From positions 124,001-188,000 of the forward strand of contig CAWCRU010000001.1 in assembly GCA_963798075.1 (NCBI GenBank): a DNA stretch of 64,000 nt. The letters run 5' to 3'. Every line of letters begins with the position of its first letter. Position 1 is the first letter of the stretch. The notes beneath the pieces were generated by a model, which had not been told where the DNA came from, did no database searches, and saw only the letters and a list, made by a program, of their open reading frames with translations. Origin of the DNA: DATAOG01 sp963798075 (lineage in GTDB: Bacteria; Pseudomonadota; Alphaproteobacteria; Geminicoccales; Geminicoccaceae). Positions 55,114 to 64,000 of this stretch are shown here, one piece after another. The translations under genes were made by a program, and so were the position numbers.

Positions 55114-55526
55114 GACCGATCGCCCGCGAGCAGCTGCAGGCCCAGCACGACCACCAGCCAACCGCCGGCGCCGAGGCCGAGGGCGATCTTGGCGTGGAAC
55201 AGGTATGACCGCATCCGCCAGAAGAAATGCTTGCGGTTGAAAGGGACGCGCTCTCCCCCGGCCTTCTCGGTGGCGCGCAGGACGCTGAGGCTGTTGAGAT
55301 AGCCGAAGATGTACTGGAGAAAGTCACAAAGGATCACGGCCAGCGCAAGGATCATGGGCATGAGAAGCGAGTGCGAGGGCACTGCCACTGGCCCCGAGAC
55401 CTTGGGATCGGCAATCGCCAGGCCCCAGCTGAGCGCGAGCACAGCCCCCGCCAGCCAGCGCACCCGGCTGCTCAAAAGGTCGGTCAGGAAGTCGAGTTCG
55501 CCGTAGATGTCCTGGCCGTCCGCCAT
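55110..55526 (-). CDS. Small multi-pass membrane protein
   Basis: A 138-aa protein with three membrane helices: WLAGAVLALSWGLAI, LLMPMILALAVILCDFLQYI and LGLGAGGWLVVVLGLQLL. The start is MADGQDIYGELDFLTDLLSS and the loop ERVPFNRKHFFWRMRSYLFH is strongly basic. It is coupled to the DUF928 gene and follows CHAT by 36 nt. I know no family name. The position inside this operon suggests a membrane partner of the CHAT protein or the secretion apparatus. Confidence 0.6.
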   Translation of the reverse strand: MADGQDIYGELDFLTDLLSSRVRWLAGAVLALSWGLAIADPKVSGPVAVPSHSLLMPMILALAVILCDFLQYIFGYLNSLSVLRATEKAGGERVPFNRKHFFWRMRSYLFHAKIALGLGAGGWLVVVLGLQLLAGDRS

Positions 55527-55562
55527 CCTGGCCTCACCGATGATCCCGCTGCGGAACGGAGC

Positions 55563-57662
55563 TCATCGCCAGTTGCCGATGAGCACGAAGGGCGCCCAGG
55601 AGGCCGGGTGATCGCGCTTCTCCTTGATCGCGAGCTGCGCCTTGCGCAGGGCCATCGCCCGCGCCTGGCCGGCCGCGAGCTCGCGGTAGAAGGCGTCGGT
55701 CAAAGCGGTCGCGTCGTCCAGGCGAATGCGCCACAGGCTCGCGAGCACGCTGCGGGCGCCCGCCTTGACCCCCGCGCCGGCGAGACCCAGAGCGGCGTCG
55801 CGGCTGGCATCGCCGAGCGCGGTCTTGCACGCGGCAAGCACCAGGATCTCGATCGGTCGGTCACGGAACTTGGCCAGCTCGAGCAGGTTGAGGAACGCTG
55901 GCAGCGGCAATCGCTCATCGGCGAGCTGGATGAAGCTCCCTTCGACGCTGGCCGAGAAGTCGGCATGCGACGTGACGTGGACGATGTCGAAGTTCGAGAG
56001 CGCGAGGCTGTTGCGGATGTTGGCGCGGGTGAACGCGCCGTCGGCCAGGATGACCGACCGGCCGGCGAACTGGTCCGCGAGATACGTCCGTTCGGCGTTC
56101 AGCTGCTGGCGCGCCGTCTGCGCATCGCCGAGCTCGGTCAGCAGCCCCGCAAGCAGGGTCGGGCGCCGGATCGCCGCCGGCTGCGAGGCGATCAGGCTGA
56201 TGGTCGGCGCGACGGCCACCGCATACCGGTCGATCAGATGCTCGTGCGCCCGATCGTCGTAGAGGGCTGCAAACGGCACCGAGCGCAGGCTGTCGACGGG
56301 CACGAAGATGAGCGTGGCGGTGTCGCGGCCGATGGCCGCCGACGCGTCGCGGACCAACAGATCGTAGAGCGCCGCCGCCGGCGTCCGGTAGTCGTTGCCC
56401 GTGCCCTTGCCGATGCTCCGGCGCAGCTCGTCCACAAGGCGCCCTACGGCCTCGCGGCCGACCCGATAGGGGCCCAGCCGGGTAATGCTCTTGCCGCTGA
56501 GGAGCAGGACCTCCGTGCGGTCCGCGAAGACCAGCGGGTAAATCGCGGCCACGCCTGGCGGCAGCTCCGCGGTTCGAGCCGCGCGCGGCAGACAGGGCGA
56601 GCGGAAATAGGCCTCGAACTCCAGCGCCGTCAGGCGGTCCGCCGTGAGCACGGAATTGCGGAGCAGCTCGCCGGCGGCGGCGGTCGGTCCCAGCGTCTCG
56701 ACCCGTTCGAGCAGCCGCCCGAGATAGTCGTCATAGAAGGCCTGGGCCTCCTCGAGCGACGACGCGGCACCGGCCGGAGACGTCGTGCGCGCCTGGTCGA
56801 GCGCGTCCGCGGCCATGCCATAGGCCGCGAGCGCCTCGCCGGCGCGACCCGCCCGCTCCAAAAGGTCGCCCGCCTGCCGCTGCCAGCGATAGACGAGCGA
56901 CGGGTCGGCCGGGCCGGGCCAGGAAAGGGCGCGCAGCGCCTCCTGCGTGGCCACGGTCGCCGGGCCGAGGCGACCTTGCTGCTCCTCCAGACGACCCAAA
57001 AGGCCGAGCGCGTAGGAGGCTCGCTGCCAGTCGCCCCGACCCCGCGCAGTCCGGCAGGCCGCCCGGAGATCGGTCTCGAGCTCCGGCATTGGGGTTCGAT
57101 CGGCCGCGGGCCCCAGTCGGAGGCTGAGAGCGGCCTCCGCCAGAATGAGATCGGAGCGCTCTGGGTCGGCGATCGCGCAAGACGTGGCGGAACGGGCTTC
57201 CTCGAGCAGGGAGGCGGCGCGGCTCGACTGCGCGCGGGCGAGCGCAACATGCGCAAGATCCACGAGCGCCGTCGCCAGCGAGGCATGGTCGCCGGCCGCA
57301 AGCGCGCCGGAACGAGCCTCGCTCAGGGCGCGTTCGGCAGCGTCGATCTGCCCGTCCAGAAGCAGTTGGCGGCCGGCGTCGATGAACTCGGCGATGGCCC
57401 GTCGCGCGCGCCCCTCAGGCTCGGCCCGGCTGACCGGGTCCGGGCACAGGGGCGTGCGGGCGGCCTCGGCCGGTTCGCAGAGGCCCGAGCCCGGCTCGAC
57501 GAGCAGCACCGCCGCCGTCCTCTCGCCCGCGGCCGGCCGGGCGGACGCCGCGGCCAGATCGGATCGAGCCCAGAGCGCCAGTCCCGCGACCGCGAGGCCC
57601 ACTGCGAGTGCAGGGACCGCGCGTCCGACCGGTTTTTCTGAAAAGCGACGGAGAGGTCGCAT
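55563..57662 (-). CDS. CHAT-domain caspase-like protease with N-terminal membrane anchor and TPR-like region
   Basis: About 699 aa. An N-terminal hydrophobic segment (AVPALAVGLAVAGLALWARS) anchors or exports the protein; residues about 80-330 are helical with TPR-type repeats (RRAIAEFIDAGRQLLLDGQI, ALGLLGRLEEQQGRLGPATV). The CHAT domain has the catalytic histidine in FDIVHVTSHADF (about H566) and cysteine in LVLAACKTALGD (about C612), both intact. Other CHAT phrases are IFVPVDSLRSVPFAALYDD and GAGVKAGARSVLASLWRI. Members are peptidases related to separase and TPR-CHAT. The neighbouring TPS and DUF928 genes suggest processing of a secreted protein. Confidence 0.85.
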   Translation of the reverse strand: MRPLRRFSEKPVGRAVPALAVGLAVAGLALWARSDLAAASARPAAGERTAAVLLVEPGSGLCEPAEAARTPLCPDPVSRAEPEGRARRAIAEFIDAGRQLLLDGQIDAAERALSEARSGALAAGDHASLATALVDLAHVALARAQSSRAASLLEEARSATSCAIADPERSDLILAEAALSLRLGPAADRTPMPELETDLRAACRTARGRGDWQRASYALGLLGRLEEQQGRLGPATVATQEALRALSWPGPADPSLVYRWQRQAGDLLERAGRAGEALAAYGMAADALDQARTTSPAGAASSLEEAQAFYDDYLGRLLERVETLGPTAAAGELLRNSVLTADRLTALEFEAYFRSPCLPRAARTAELPPGVAAIYPLVFADRTEVLLLSGKSITRLGPYRVGREAVGRLVDELRRSIGKGTGNDYRTPAAALYDLLVRDASAAIGRDTATLIFVPVDSLRSVPFAALYDDRAHEHLIDRYAVAVAPTISLIASQPAAIRRPTLLAGLLTELGDAQTARQQLNAERTYLADQFAGRSVILADGAFTRANIRNSLALSNFDIVHVTSHADFSASVEGSFIQLADERLPLPAFLNLLELAKFRDRPIEILVLAACKTALGDASRDAALGLAGAGVKAGARSVLASLWRIRLDDATALTDAFYRELAAGQARAMALRKAQLAIKEKRDHPASWAPFVLIGNWR

Positions 57663-57715
57663 GGCGCGGAAATTCCCCAGCGCGCAGCACGGCCGAAGCA
57701 CCAGACACCGCCATT

Positions 57716-59605
57716 CTAGTATAGCTGGGCTCGGATCTGGAAGTAGAATCCCTCGTCTTGCAGATCATCCTGATCGGCGAGATCCGGCACGTCTTTCAGG
57801 GGCAGGGCGGAATAGAAGCGGAGGTCGAGCCGCGGCGAGACGGACCAGATCAGTCCGACGCCGGCGCCGTAGATGGCGTTGGGATCCGGGGTCTCGTCCT
57901 GGACGTTCCAGCCGCCGCCGGCGTCGAAGAAGGGCGCGAACCGGAGGAAGCCGTCGTCCGGGCCCTCGCTGATGCCGGCCACCGGCAGCCTGACGAGCGG
58001 GACCTCGTACTCGATCGAAACCACCCAGCCGCTGTCCCTGACCAGGCGGTTCTCCCGGTAGCCGCGCACCGAGTGCAGGCCGCCGATGCCGATCCGCTCG
58101 ATCGGCAGCAGCCCGTCGGCCGCCAGCTGCAGGTCTCCCCGCAGGTGGACCTGGTTGCCGGTCCGCTCATCACGCGCAACCCACTGGATCTGCCCGAGCC
58201 AGGCCAGGAAGCGGCCGTCGGGGCCGTCGGCGTTGATGGTCGCGCCGAAGGCATCCAGGCCCAGACTGACCGTCGATCGGGCCGCGATCGCCTTTGCGGG
58301 CCAGCTTCGCTGCCATTCCTGCGCCAGACGAACGGCCGTGATGTCGGTCTCGCCGTTCTGGGCACCCGGCGCAAAGGAGAAGCGTCGGCCGAGAGCCTTG
58401 GTGCGGCTGTGGCGCCGGCTCAACGTCGCGCTCAGGAGCAGTTGCTGGTTGGGTCGATTGACCACCGGCTGGCTGAGCCCCGCCTCGAAGGTGTAGCTGT
58501 CGCCTTCGATATCGAGCTCGTCGAGCGGCTCCTCGATGATCTTCGATGTCTGGAACTCGCCGGCAAGGCCGAAGCGGAGGTCGTCGGCGGTCAGGGGGAC
58601 CGAATAGTCGAAGTATGCGGTCCGCAGTCCTTCGGTCGCTGCCACCGACAGGCGGAGCGGGTCGGCGATCCCGGTCGTGCTGCGCAGGGTGAGCAGCGTT
58701 TCGATCTCCGCGCCGCCGACCTCCGGTGAACGATCATTGCTGAAATCGGCGGCTACGGTCACGAGCTGAGCCTCCTCCAGATCGACGCTGAGGCGACTTT
58801 CGCCCAGGGTCGGGCCCGGCAGGAGGGTTGCCTGCAGCCGTTCGATCAGCGGCTCGCGGAGCAGGAGGAGCAAGCCCTCATTCAGCTCCTTGACGTTCAG
58901 CACCCGCCTGACCGCGGCCCGGATGCGCGCCTCGACGAAGCTTGCCTTCAGATGGCGCAGGCCGTTGATCTCGATGGCGCCAAGCCGGCCCTCGACGATC
59001 CGGACCAGGACGGTTCCTGCGGAGACCACCTGTTCGGGAATGATCGCCCCGGAGTTCACATATCCGGCATCGGTGTAGTGCCTGGTCAGGGCGTCCCGCA
59101 TGGCGATCAACTCATCGATCGAGAGGGATCGGCCGAGGTAGCCTGCGACCACAGTATTCAGTTCGGCGATGTCGAACACGGTGGCACCGACGATCTCGAT
59201 CTTCGCGACGAAAACCCGGGCACCGTTCCCAATTATTGGCCGTGCGGGAGCTGGCTCTGGCACGACCAGCGGCGACGGCTGCTGCAGAAGCGGAGGCAAA
59301 GGCTGGGGTCGCTGCTCGGAAGGTGCGAGGCGCCCCGGCAGCTGGTCGGCGGCCGCGGCTGCTGCCGGAACATACGCTGCGATCGAGAGCGAAGCACCAA
59401 GAGAAGCAGCCGCTATCCGCAGAACGAAGTGAGCTTGTCCGCTTGAAGAGCGCAGCCGATCATGACCGATCGGCTTCACGCACCGGGGATTGCCTGCCTT
59501 GCGAGCAGGGCTCCATTGCTGCGAGCTGCTGGCGCACGCGGCGGTCCGAACCATCAGCGACCCGAAGTTGCATCGCCTGCGGTAACAGAGAGTGCGTCCC
59601 TCCAA
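57716..59605 (-). CDS. Two-partner secretion transporter TpsB (ShlB/FhaC/HecB family)
   Basis: An outer-membrane Omp85-type transporter, up to 629 aa. After a signal peptide (FVLRIAAASLGASLSIAAYV) and a proline-rich linker come two POTRA domains (GARVFVAKIEIVGATVF and GTVLVRIVEGRLGAIEING) and a 16-strand barrel with the conserved VRGY tetrad in HSVRGYRENRLV and a C-terminal FYFQIRAQLY. The start is uncertain; the first 40 residues look poorly conserved. It is the first gene of the minus-strand operon with CHAT. Its substrate is presumably the TpsA at 49-51.5 kb, which is convergent to this operon. Confidence 0.9.
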   Translation of the reverse strand: MEGRTLCYRRRCNFGSLMVRTAACASSSQQWSPARKAGNPRCVKPIGHDRLRSSSGQAHFVLRIAAASLGASLSIAAYVPAAAAAADQLPGRLAPSEQRPQPLPPLLQQPSPLVVPEPAPARPIIGNGARVFVAKIEIVGATVFDIAELNTVVAGYLGRSLSIDELIAMRDALTRHYTDAGYVNSGAIIPEQVVSAGTVLVRIVEGRLGAIEINGLRHLKASFVEARIRAAVRRVLNVKELNEGLLLLLREPLIERLQATLLPGPTLGESRLSVDLEEAQLVTVAADFSNDRSPEVGGAEIETLLTLRSTTGIADPLRLSVAATEGLRTAYFDYSVPLTADDLRFGLAGEFQTSKIIEEPLDELDIEGDSYTFEAGLSQPVVNRPNQQLLLSATLSRRHSRTKALGRRFSFAPGAQNGETDITAVRLAQEWQRSWPAKAIAARSTVSLGLDAFGATINADGPDGRFLAWLGQIQWVARDERTGNQVHLRGDLQLAADGLLPIERIGIGGLHSVRGYRENRLVRDSGWVVSIEYEVPLVRLPVAGISEGPDDGFLRFAPFFDAGGGWNVQDETPDPNAIYGAGVGLIWSVSPRLDLRFYSALPLKDVPDLADQDDLQDEGFYFQIRAQLY

Positions 59606-59768
59606 TCTCCGAAACTATGCCAGAACGGGCGCGGCTATCTACATCCTTTGCGCCGAGCGCCAGGGCAGCAACCCCCCGGTCACCGGGCAAGGGGTCGAGG
59701 CTTTCTTGAGTTACGACGGCAACGCCGGCTTGCGGAGGTGCCGGTGCGGTCGGTGGCGCCGCCCGCCG

Positions 59769-60530
59769 TCAGTTGCCGGTGCTCAGGCCCCCGTCGACGT
59801 AGATCACCTGGCCCGTGATGAACGCTGCCGCCGGAGAGGCGAGGAAGACCGCGATGCCGGCGAGGTCGCTCGGAGTGCCGACCCGGCCCATCGGCACGCG
59901 CGCCACGGTTCGCCTGAGCCACTCCGGATCGCCAAAAAGATGCTCGCTGAGCGGCGTTCGCACCGGGCCCGGCCCGATCACGTTGACCGTAATGCCGAAC
60001 GGCGCCAGCTCGATCGCCATGACTTTGCCGAGCTGATCGACGCCGGCCTTGCTCGGGCAGTAGCCGGTCTGCATCGGTGCCGCCAACAGCGACCCCACCG
60101 AGCCAATGAACAGGATCCGTCCGCCACCCTGTTCTTTCATGATCTTGGCTGCAGCCTGGGCACAGAAAAACGTGCTCTTCAGATTGGTGTCGAGAACCGT
60201 GTCCCAACTGTCTTCGTCATAGTCGAGCGTCGGTTTCCGGCGGTTGGTCCCGGCACTCGTGACCAGGATGTCCAGTCGTGAATGGCGCGCGACGATGTCG
60301 GCGAAGACGCTCTCGATATCGAGCCGGCGCGTGACGTCCAGGGTCAACGACTCCACCCGGCCACCGGCCGCACGCAGCTCCTGCTCGGCGTCCTTGAGGA
60401 CGTCGGCCCGGCGACCGGCCACAATCACGGTGGCGCCGCGCTCGGCAAGTCCTTGCGCGATGCCGAAGCCGATCCCCGTGCCGCCACCCGTGACCAGAGC
60501 CACCCGGTTGGTGATGTCGAAGTCGATCAA
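59769..60530 (-). CDS. Short-chain dehydrogenase/reductase
   Basis: A 253-aa SDR of the gluconate 5-dehydrogenase/glucose dehydrogenase type. The cofactor motif is ALVTGGGTGIGFGIA with TVIVAGRRADVL (NADP(H)-type arginines). The catalytic residues are S in FIGSVGSLLAA and YxxxK in TGYCPSKAGVD. The end has the usual TGQVIYVDGG. It is the last gene of a transcript with the TRAP transporter genes, so it probably acts on the imported sugar acid or keto acid. Confidence 0.9.
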   Translation of the reverse strand: MIDFDITNRVALVTGGGTGIGFGIAQGLAERGATVIVAGRRADVLKDAEQELRAAGGRVESLTLDVTRRLDIESVFADIVARHSRLDILVTSAGTNRRKPTLDYDEDSWDTVLDTNLKSTFFCAQAAAKIMKEQGGGRILFIGSVGSLLAAPMQTGYCPSKAGVDQLGKVMAIELAPFGITVNVIGPGPVRTPLSEHLFGDPEWLRRTVARVPMGRVGTPSDLAGIAVFLASPAAAFITGQVIYVDGGLSTGN

Positions 60531-60567
60531 CGCAAACCCCCCTTGCGGCTTGGCCGCTCCCCTTACG

Positions 60568-61858
60568 TTACGCCGGTCCGAGAAGCAGATCCGGCAAAAA
60601 CAGCACGACGTCCGGGACGTAGGTGATCAAGAGCAGAAATGCCACCAGAACGACGATGAACGGCCAGGCCTCACGGGCGAAATCCGGCACGGAGACCTGC
60701 CCGATGCTGCAAAGGACGAACATGATCGAGCCCATCGGCGGCGTGATGAGGCCGATCGTCAGATTGAACGACATCACGACGCCGAGATGAATGGGGTCGA
60801 TCCCGGCCGCGGCCGCGATCGGCAGGATCATCGGTACCGTGATCAGCAGGATCGCGATCGCTTCCATCACGGTGCCGAGGACGAACAAGAGGATGTTCAG
60901 CGTCAACAGAATGAGCCAGGGCTTGCTCGCATCGGCGAAGAACGGCAACGCCGCAAACTGGTCCGGCACGCTGCCCCGCGCGAGGATCCAGGAGAACACC
61001 GAGGCGGTCGCCAGGATGAACATCACGCGGCCGGTCGAGAGCGCGGTGTTGCAAAAAATCTCGGGCAATGCGCGCGCCGGCAGGCTCCGGTAGACCAGGA
61101 GCCCGAGAGCCAGCGCGTACAAACAGCCGATCGCGGCCGACTCGGTCGCGGTAAACACGCCGCCGACGATGCCCCCGACCACGATGAGGGGCAGGACCAG
61201 GACCAGCGCCGCCCGGCGCGTCGCCCGGGCGATCTTCGTCAGGCTGGTCGGCTCGCCACGCGGTATCCCGCGCCGGACCGCGATCACCGCCGTCATCGCC
61301 ATCAGGCACAGTCCCATGAAAATCCCCGGGACCACGCCGGCGATGAATATCCGCGCAATGGAGACGCCGGCGATCGAGGCATAGATGATCATGATGATGC
61401 TTGGCGGAATGATCGGCCCGATCGTCGCGGCGGCACCGACCAGCGCGGCGGCGAACGCCTGGCGGTAGCCGGCCTTGCGCATGGCCGGCATCAGAACGAC
61501 CCCGGTCGCGGCCGCGTCGGCCGTGCCGGAGCCCGAAATTCCAGCCATCAGCATGTTGGTGATGATCGATACATGCCCGAGCCCGCCGCGCAGTCGCCCC
61601 ACCAGCGCCTGCGCAAACTCGACCAGGCGGTCGGTGATCCGCGCGCTCTGCATCACCTCGCCAAGCAGCAGGAACAGCGGCACCGAGAGGATCAGGAACG
61701 AGTTCGAGCCCGAAGAACATGCGCTGGACGAGCACCTCGACGCCCACGCCCGGCAGCATCAGCAGTGCCAGCGTCGCCGCAATTCCCAAGGCAATCGCGA
61801 TCGGCACATTCAACGCGAACAGCAGCAGCATGGTCCCGAACAGGACGACGCTCAGCAT
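60568..61858 (-). CDS. dctM: TRAP transporter large permease DctM (frame broken near 61700)
   Basis: The 12-helix TRAP subunit, about 430 aa. It starts MLSVVLFGTMLLLFALNVPI at 61858 and runs to QRMFFGL, after which one extra G breaks the frame; LNSFLILSVPLFLLLGEVMQ resumes the family sequence. The rest is typical: AGISGSGTADAAATGVVLMP, IIPPSIIMIIYASIAGVS and SFNLTIGLITPPMGSIMFVL. It uses the proton or sodium gradient with DctP and DctQ. Stop to dctQ spacing is 22 nt. Confidence 0.85.
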
Positions 61859-61880
61859 GGCTTACGCGCGAGCGCGCGGC

Positions 61881-62447
61881 TCAGGCCGCATCTGCGGGCG
61901 GCGCCGGCGGCGGCGGTTCGGGTCCGCCGAGGACGGAGGCAAGCCGGAGCATCGAATGCAGAAAGCCGTACAATCCACACAAAGGGATCACCGCATAAAT
62001 AAGCCCCTGCGAGATCGGAATGATCGGCGAATTTATATGCACGAAGCGCCAGCTCATGGCCGTGCCGAACCAGATCAGCAGCAGACAGAACACGATGACC
62101 AAGAGCAAACTCAACAGATCGAGCCGGGTCTGGCGGCGCGGCGCCAGAGAGGTCACCATAATCGAAATCGTAAAATGGTCTCCGCGGCCAATGGCGACGG
62201 CGGCCCCGAGAAACGCCCCCCAGACGAAAAGGTAACGGGCCGCCTCCTCGGTCCAGACCAGAGGTATCTCGAGCACAAACCGGCAGAACACTTGGAGAGA
62301 GACCACGACGAGAAAGCCGGCGGTGCACAGAGCCGAAAGGCTGAGGTAGAGCATCTCGGTGCCGCGCAGCACATGCCGGACCAAGGTCGCCGGACGCGGC
62401 GGCCGCCGCCGCCGCTTTTCCGGGTCACTGGCGAGCGCCGGCCGCAC
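61881..62447 (-). CDS. dctQ: TRAP transporter small permease DctQ
   Basis: A four-helix protein of 188 aa. The conserved DctQ part reads FCRFVLEIPLVWTEEAARYL followed by FVWGAFLGAAVAIGRGDHFT. The remaining two helices follow (LLLVIVFCLLLIWFGTAMSW and PLCGLYGFLHSMLRL). A GTG start at 62447 lies one base after the dctP stop. The tail is Pro-rich. It bridges DctP and DctM in the TRAP complex. Confidence 0.85.
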   Translation of the reverse strand: MRPALASDPEKRRRRPPRPATLVRHVLRGTEMLYLSLSALCTAGFLVVVSLQVFCRFVLEIPLVWTEEAARYLFVWGAFLGAAVAIGRGDHFTISIMVTSLAPRRQTRLDLLSLLLVIVFCLLLIWFGTAMSWRFVHINSPIIPISQGLIYAVIPLCGLYGFLHSMLRLASVLGGPEPPPPAPPADAA

Positions 62448-62448
62448 T

Positions 62449-63465
62449 TCACTGGGTATTGATGACCTGGTTGATCAAATCCCAGCCGCCGACGTCCTCG
62501 GCATATTTGTCGTAAACCGGTTTGACCGCTTTGCGAAACAGCTCGATATCGGGATGCTCGTTGATCACCATGCCCAGCTTATAGAGCTTGGCGAGTGCCG
62601 CGGCTTCGTCGGCGGCGAAGGTCTGATCGAACCAGACCCGGGCTTCGTCGGCCGCGCTCATGATCGCAGCCTGGTAGTCGGGCGGCAGGCTGTTGAACCA
62701 CTCGGCATTGACCGCCACCGAGCCGGGCATGTTGAAGTGCTTGGTCAGCGTGTAGTATTTGGCAGTTTCATAGGACTTTTGCTCGACCATGCCCAAGGGA
62801 CCCCACTCGGCCCCATCGATCACGCCCTGTTTGGCCGCCAGGTAGACTTCCGTGGAAGACATCGGCGTCGGAATGGCGCCAAGCTCGGCAAAGGTATCCA
62901 CCATGATCGGTGCCTGCATCACCCGCAACTTGAGGCCTTTGATGTCTTCGGGGGTGTTGACCGGGTGGACGCGGTTCCAGACCGAGCGGGCGCCATCCGG
63001 GAGCCCGGTCATGATCAGCTTGATTCCCGTGGTCTTCTCGAGCTCACCGTAGACCTTCTCGCCGATCGGTCCCCGGACCACGTGCTCCATGTGCTCGTAA
63101 TCCCGGAAGATGAAAGGCAGATCGAACAGCTCCGTGCCCGAGTACAGGGGGCCAAGATTGGCGTTGTTGACCCCACACATCTCCAGATTGCCTGCCATTA
63201 CAGCCTCGAGATTCTCTTTGAGGCCACCGAGTTGACCGGAACCGACCCATTTGATATCGAGGCCACCGTCGGTTTTTTCCTTAACTTTTTTGATGAAAAG
63301 AAGCTGCATTCGCGGATTGATATACTCAGCGGTATTGACGGAGGCAAGCGTTGCCTCGATCTTTGGATTCTCGGCCATCGCCAGCGGCAGCGATCCCAGC
63401 ATCATCGCAACGACCAGCGCCGCGGATAGTCCTGCCTGCCGCCAGGGCGGGGTGATTACAGTCAT
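62449..63465 (-). CDS. dctP: TRAP transporter substrate-binding protein DctP
   Basis: A periplasmic solute receptor of 338 aa. The signal peptide (AALVVAMMLGSLPLAMA) is cleaved before ENPKIEATLA. The carboxylate-binding arginine lies in GLKLRVMQAPIMVDTF, and IDGAEWGPLGMVEQKSYETA and KYYTLTKHFNMPGSV are the typical later segments. The start at 63465 with GGGAGG six bases upstream was chosen over an upstream one. It belongs to the broad DctP/TAXI-related sugar-acid group. It is the first gene of the operon dctP-Q-M-SDR. Confidence 0.9.
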   Translation of the reverse strand: MTVITPPWRQAGLSAALVVAMMLGSLPLAMAENPKIEATLASVNTAEYINPRMQLLFIKKVKEKTDGGLDIKWVGSGQLGGLKENLEAVMAGNLEMCGVNNANLGPLYSGTELFDLPFIFRDYEHMEHVVRGPIGEKVYGELEKTTGIKLIMTGLPDGARSVWNRVHPVNTPEDIKGLKLRVMQAPIMVDTFAELGAIPTPMSSTEVYLAAKQGVIDGAEWGPLGMVEQKSYETAKYYTLTKHFNMPGSVAVNAEWFNSLPPDYQAAIMSAADEARVWFDQTFAADEAAALAKLYKLGMVINEHPDIELFRKAVKPVYDKYAEDVGGWDLINQVINTQ

Positions 63466-63597
63466 TGTTAGCCTCCCGACGTTACTTGAATCGAGCAAAA
63501 CGGACTGTTGAACCGGTCGCTAGACTTGGGCCGCATGGATAGCTGCAGCCGGCACTTGCTGTCAAGCGGCTGCGAAGCTTCCCGCCTGCCGGACCCG

Positions 63598-63801
63598 GCC
63601 GAGGCGGACGGGCTCGCTTGCATGCGCATCCCCAAGGAGCATCGGGTACAGATCCACTCGACGGACCGAGGTGGTTTCCCGAACCAGGCCGCGATCGCCC
63701 CCCTCATCGGCGGCATCCTCCTCGAGCAGAGCGACCAATGGTCTGCGGGGCGAGCGGCGCCCACAACTCTGGCAGCCATCGCATCCCTACGCAGCGATCC
63801 T
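63598..63801 (+). mobile_element. Remnant of an IS256-family transposase
   Basis: The plus strand reads AEADGLACMRIPKEHRVQIH, then STD, RGGFPNQAAIAPLIGGILLE and QSDQWSAGRAAPTTLAAIAS. This matches the C-terminal part of IS256-type transposases, where the usual NPLERLNGEIKRRT-type segment (about 19 residues) is missing between HSTD and FPN. The catalytic core is outside the fragment. It is short, in one frame with an in-frame deletion and several substitutions, so an old, inactive remnant. Confidence 0.65.
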
Positions 63802-63939
63802 ACTCGCATGCGGTCCTCTGCGGCCCGACCCGCCACCGAGACCCCGACCCGGCTCTATATACACCACCTGCGCCGGGCATTGCCGACCAGGGGGATGCGC
63901 CAGGCGACGCATTCTTGCGCCGCTTTTGCACCTAAAATC

Positions 63940-63981
63940 GTCGGTTTTGCGGCCGAATCCAGCGGTTTTAGGATCGAATCC
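63940..63981. repeat. Two imperfect 21-bp repeats near the right edge
   Basis: GTCGGTTTTGCGGCCGAATCC and AGCGGTTTTAGGATCGAATCC follow each other directly, sharing 15 of 21 positions. They run close to the end of the window, so the array may continue outside. Origin unknown; it might be a protein-coding repeat of the minus strand (phrases like TAGFDPK). Confidence 0.35.
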
Positions 63982-64000
63982 GGCGGTCAAATCGCCAGAA

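Overview
The window reads as chromosomal DNA from a GC-rich (roughly 70% by eye) alphaproteobacterium, probably Rhodospirillales/Geminicoccales-like. The evidence is ectoine ehu/eut genes, an alphaproteobacterial frc sugar importer, DUF6494/DUF6352/DUF6505 proteins, Tad-type pilus proteins and a corrinoid one-carbon cluster. No rRNA, tRNA or CRISPR array was recognised. The window is cut at both ends: an ABC ATPase gene runs off the left edge and an IS256-type transposase remnant lies near the right edge.

Layout. (1) 1-6.1 kb, minus strand: ectoine/hydroxyectoine uptake (ehuB-C-D-A) and breakdown (doeB-eutB-eutC), with a DUF4168 gene inserted in the opposite direction; a doeA-like hydrolase lies at 10.8-11.9 kb. 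(2) 6.2-10.8 kb: LysE exporter, DUF1932 dehydrogenase, rhodanese and a large 4Fe-4S protein. (3) 11.9-15.6 kb: acetyltransferase, small proteins and a DUF6494-DUF6352-DUF6505-ligase set. (4) 15.8-20.9 kb: corrinoid activator (ASKHA), methyl-THF:corrinoid methyltransferase, virulence-factor-family protein, DUF1638 and corrinoid protein, without a visible substrate methyltransferase. (5) 21-27.2 kb: PaiB, DapA-like aldolase, MotA/MotB, ZapE, haloacid dehalogenase and MaoC. (6) 27.5-30.4 kb: TadG/TadE pilus proteins. (7) 30.6-41 kb: metabolic genes and a GC-rich minisatellite at 32.5-33.2 kb. (8) 41.2-44.3 kb: frcBCA sugar importer with an intercistronic hairpin. (9) 44.3-49 kb: an accessory segment with a DM9/DUF3421 protein, small orphan genes, a LuxR regulator and broken duplicates of frcA and luxR. 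(10) 49-59.6 kb: a two-partner-secretion locus with a filamentous-haemagglutinin-type exoprotein, its TpsB transporter, a CHAT caspase-like protease, a DUF928 protein, a membrane protein and an RTX/propeller/PPC protein. (11) 59.8-63.5 kb: a short-chain dehydrogenase and a TRAP transporter.

Functionally the window combines osmolyte and sugar scavenging, methyl-group metabolism and surface or secreted proteins. The most intriguing part is the CHAT/TPS/DUF928/RTX locus beside a LuxR regulator and a perfect CRP-type palindrome.

Caution: at least fifteen conserved genes carry a single-base frame disruption, nearly all equivalent to one extra base. This suggests sequence error at least as much as gene decay, so these genes are annotated as whole genes with the break noted.
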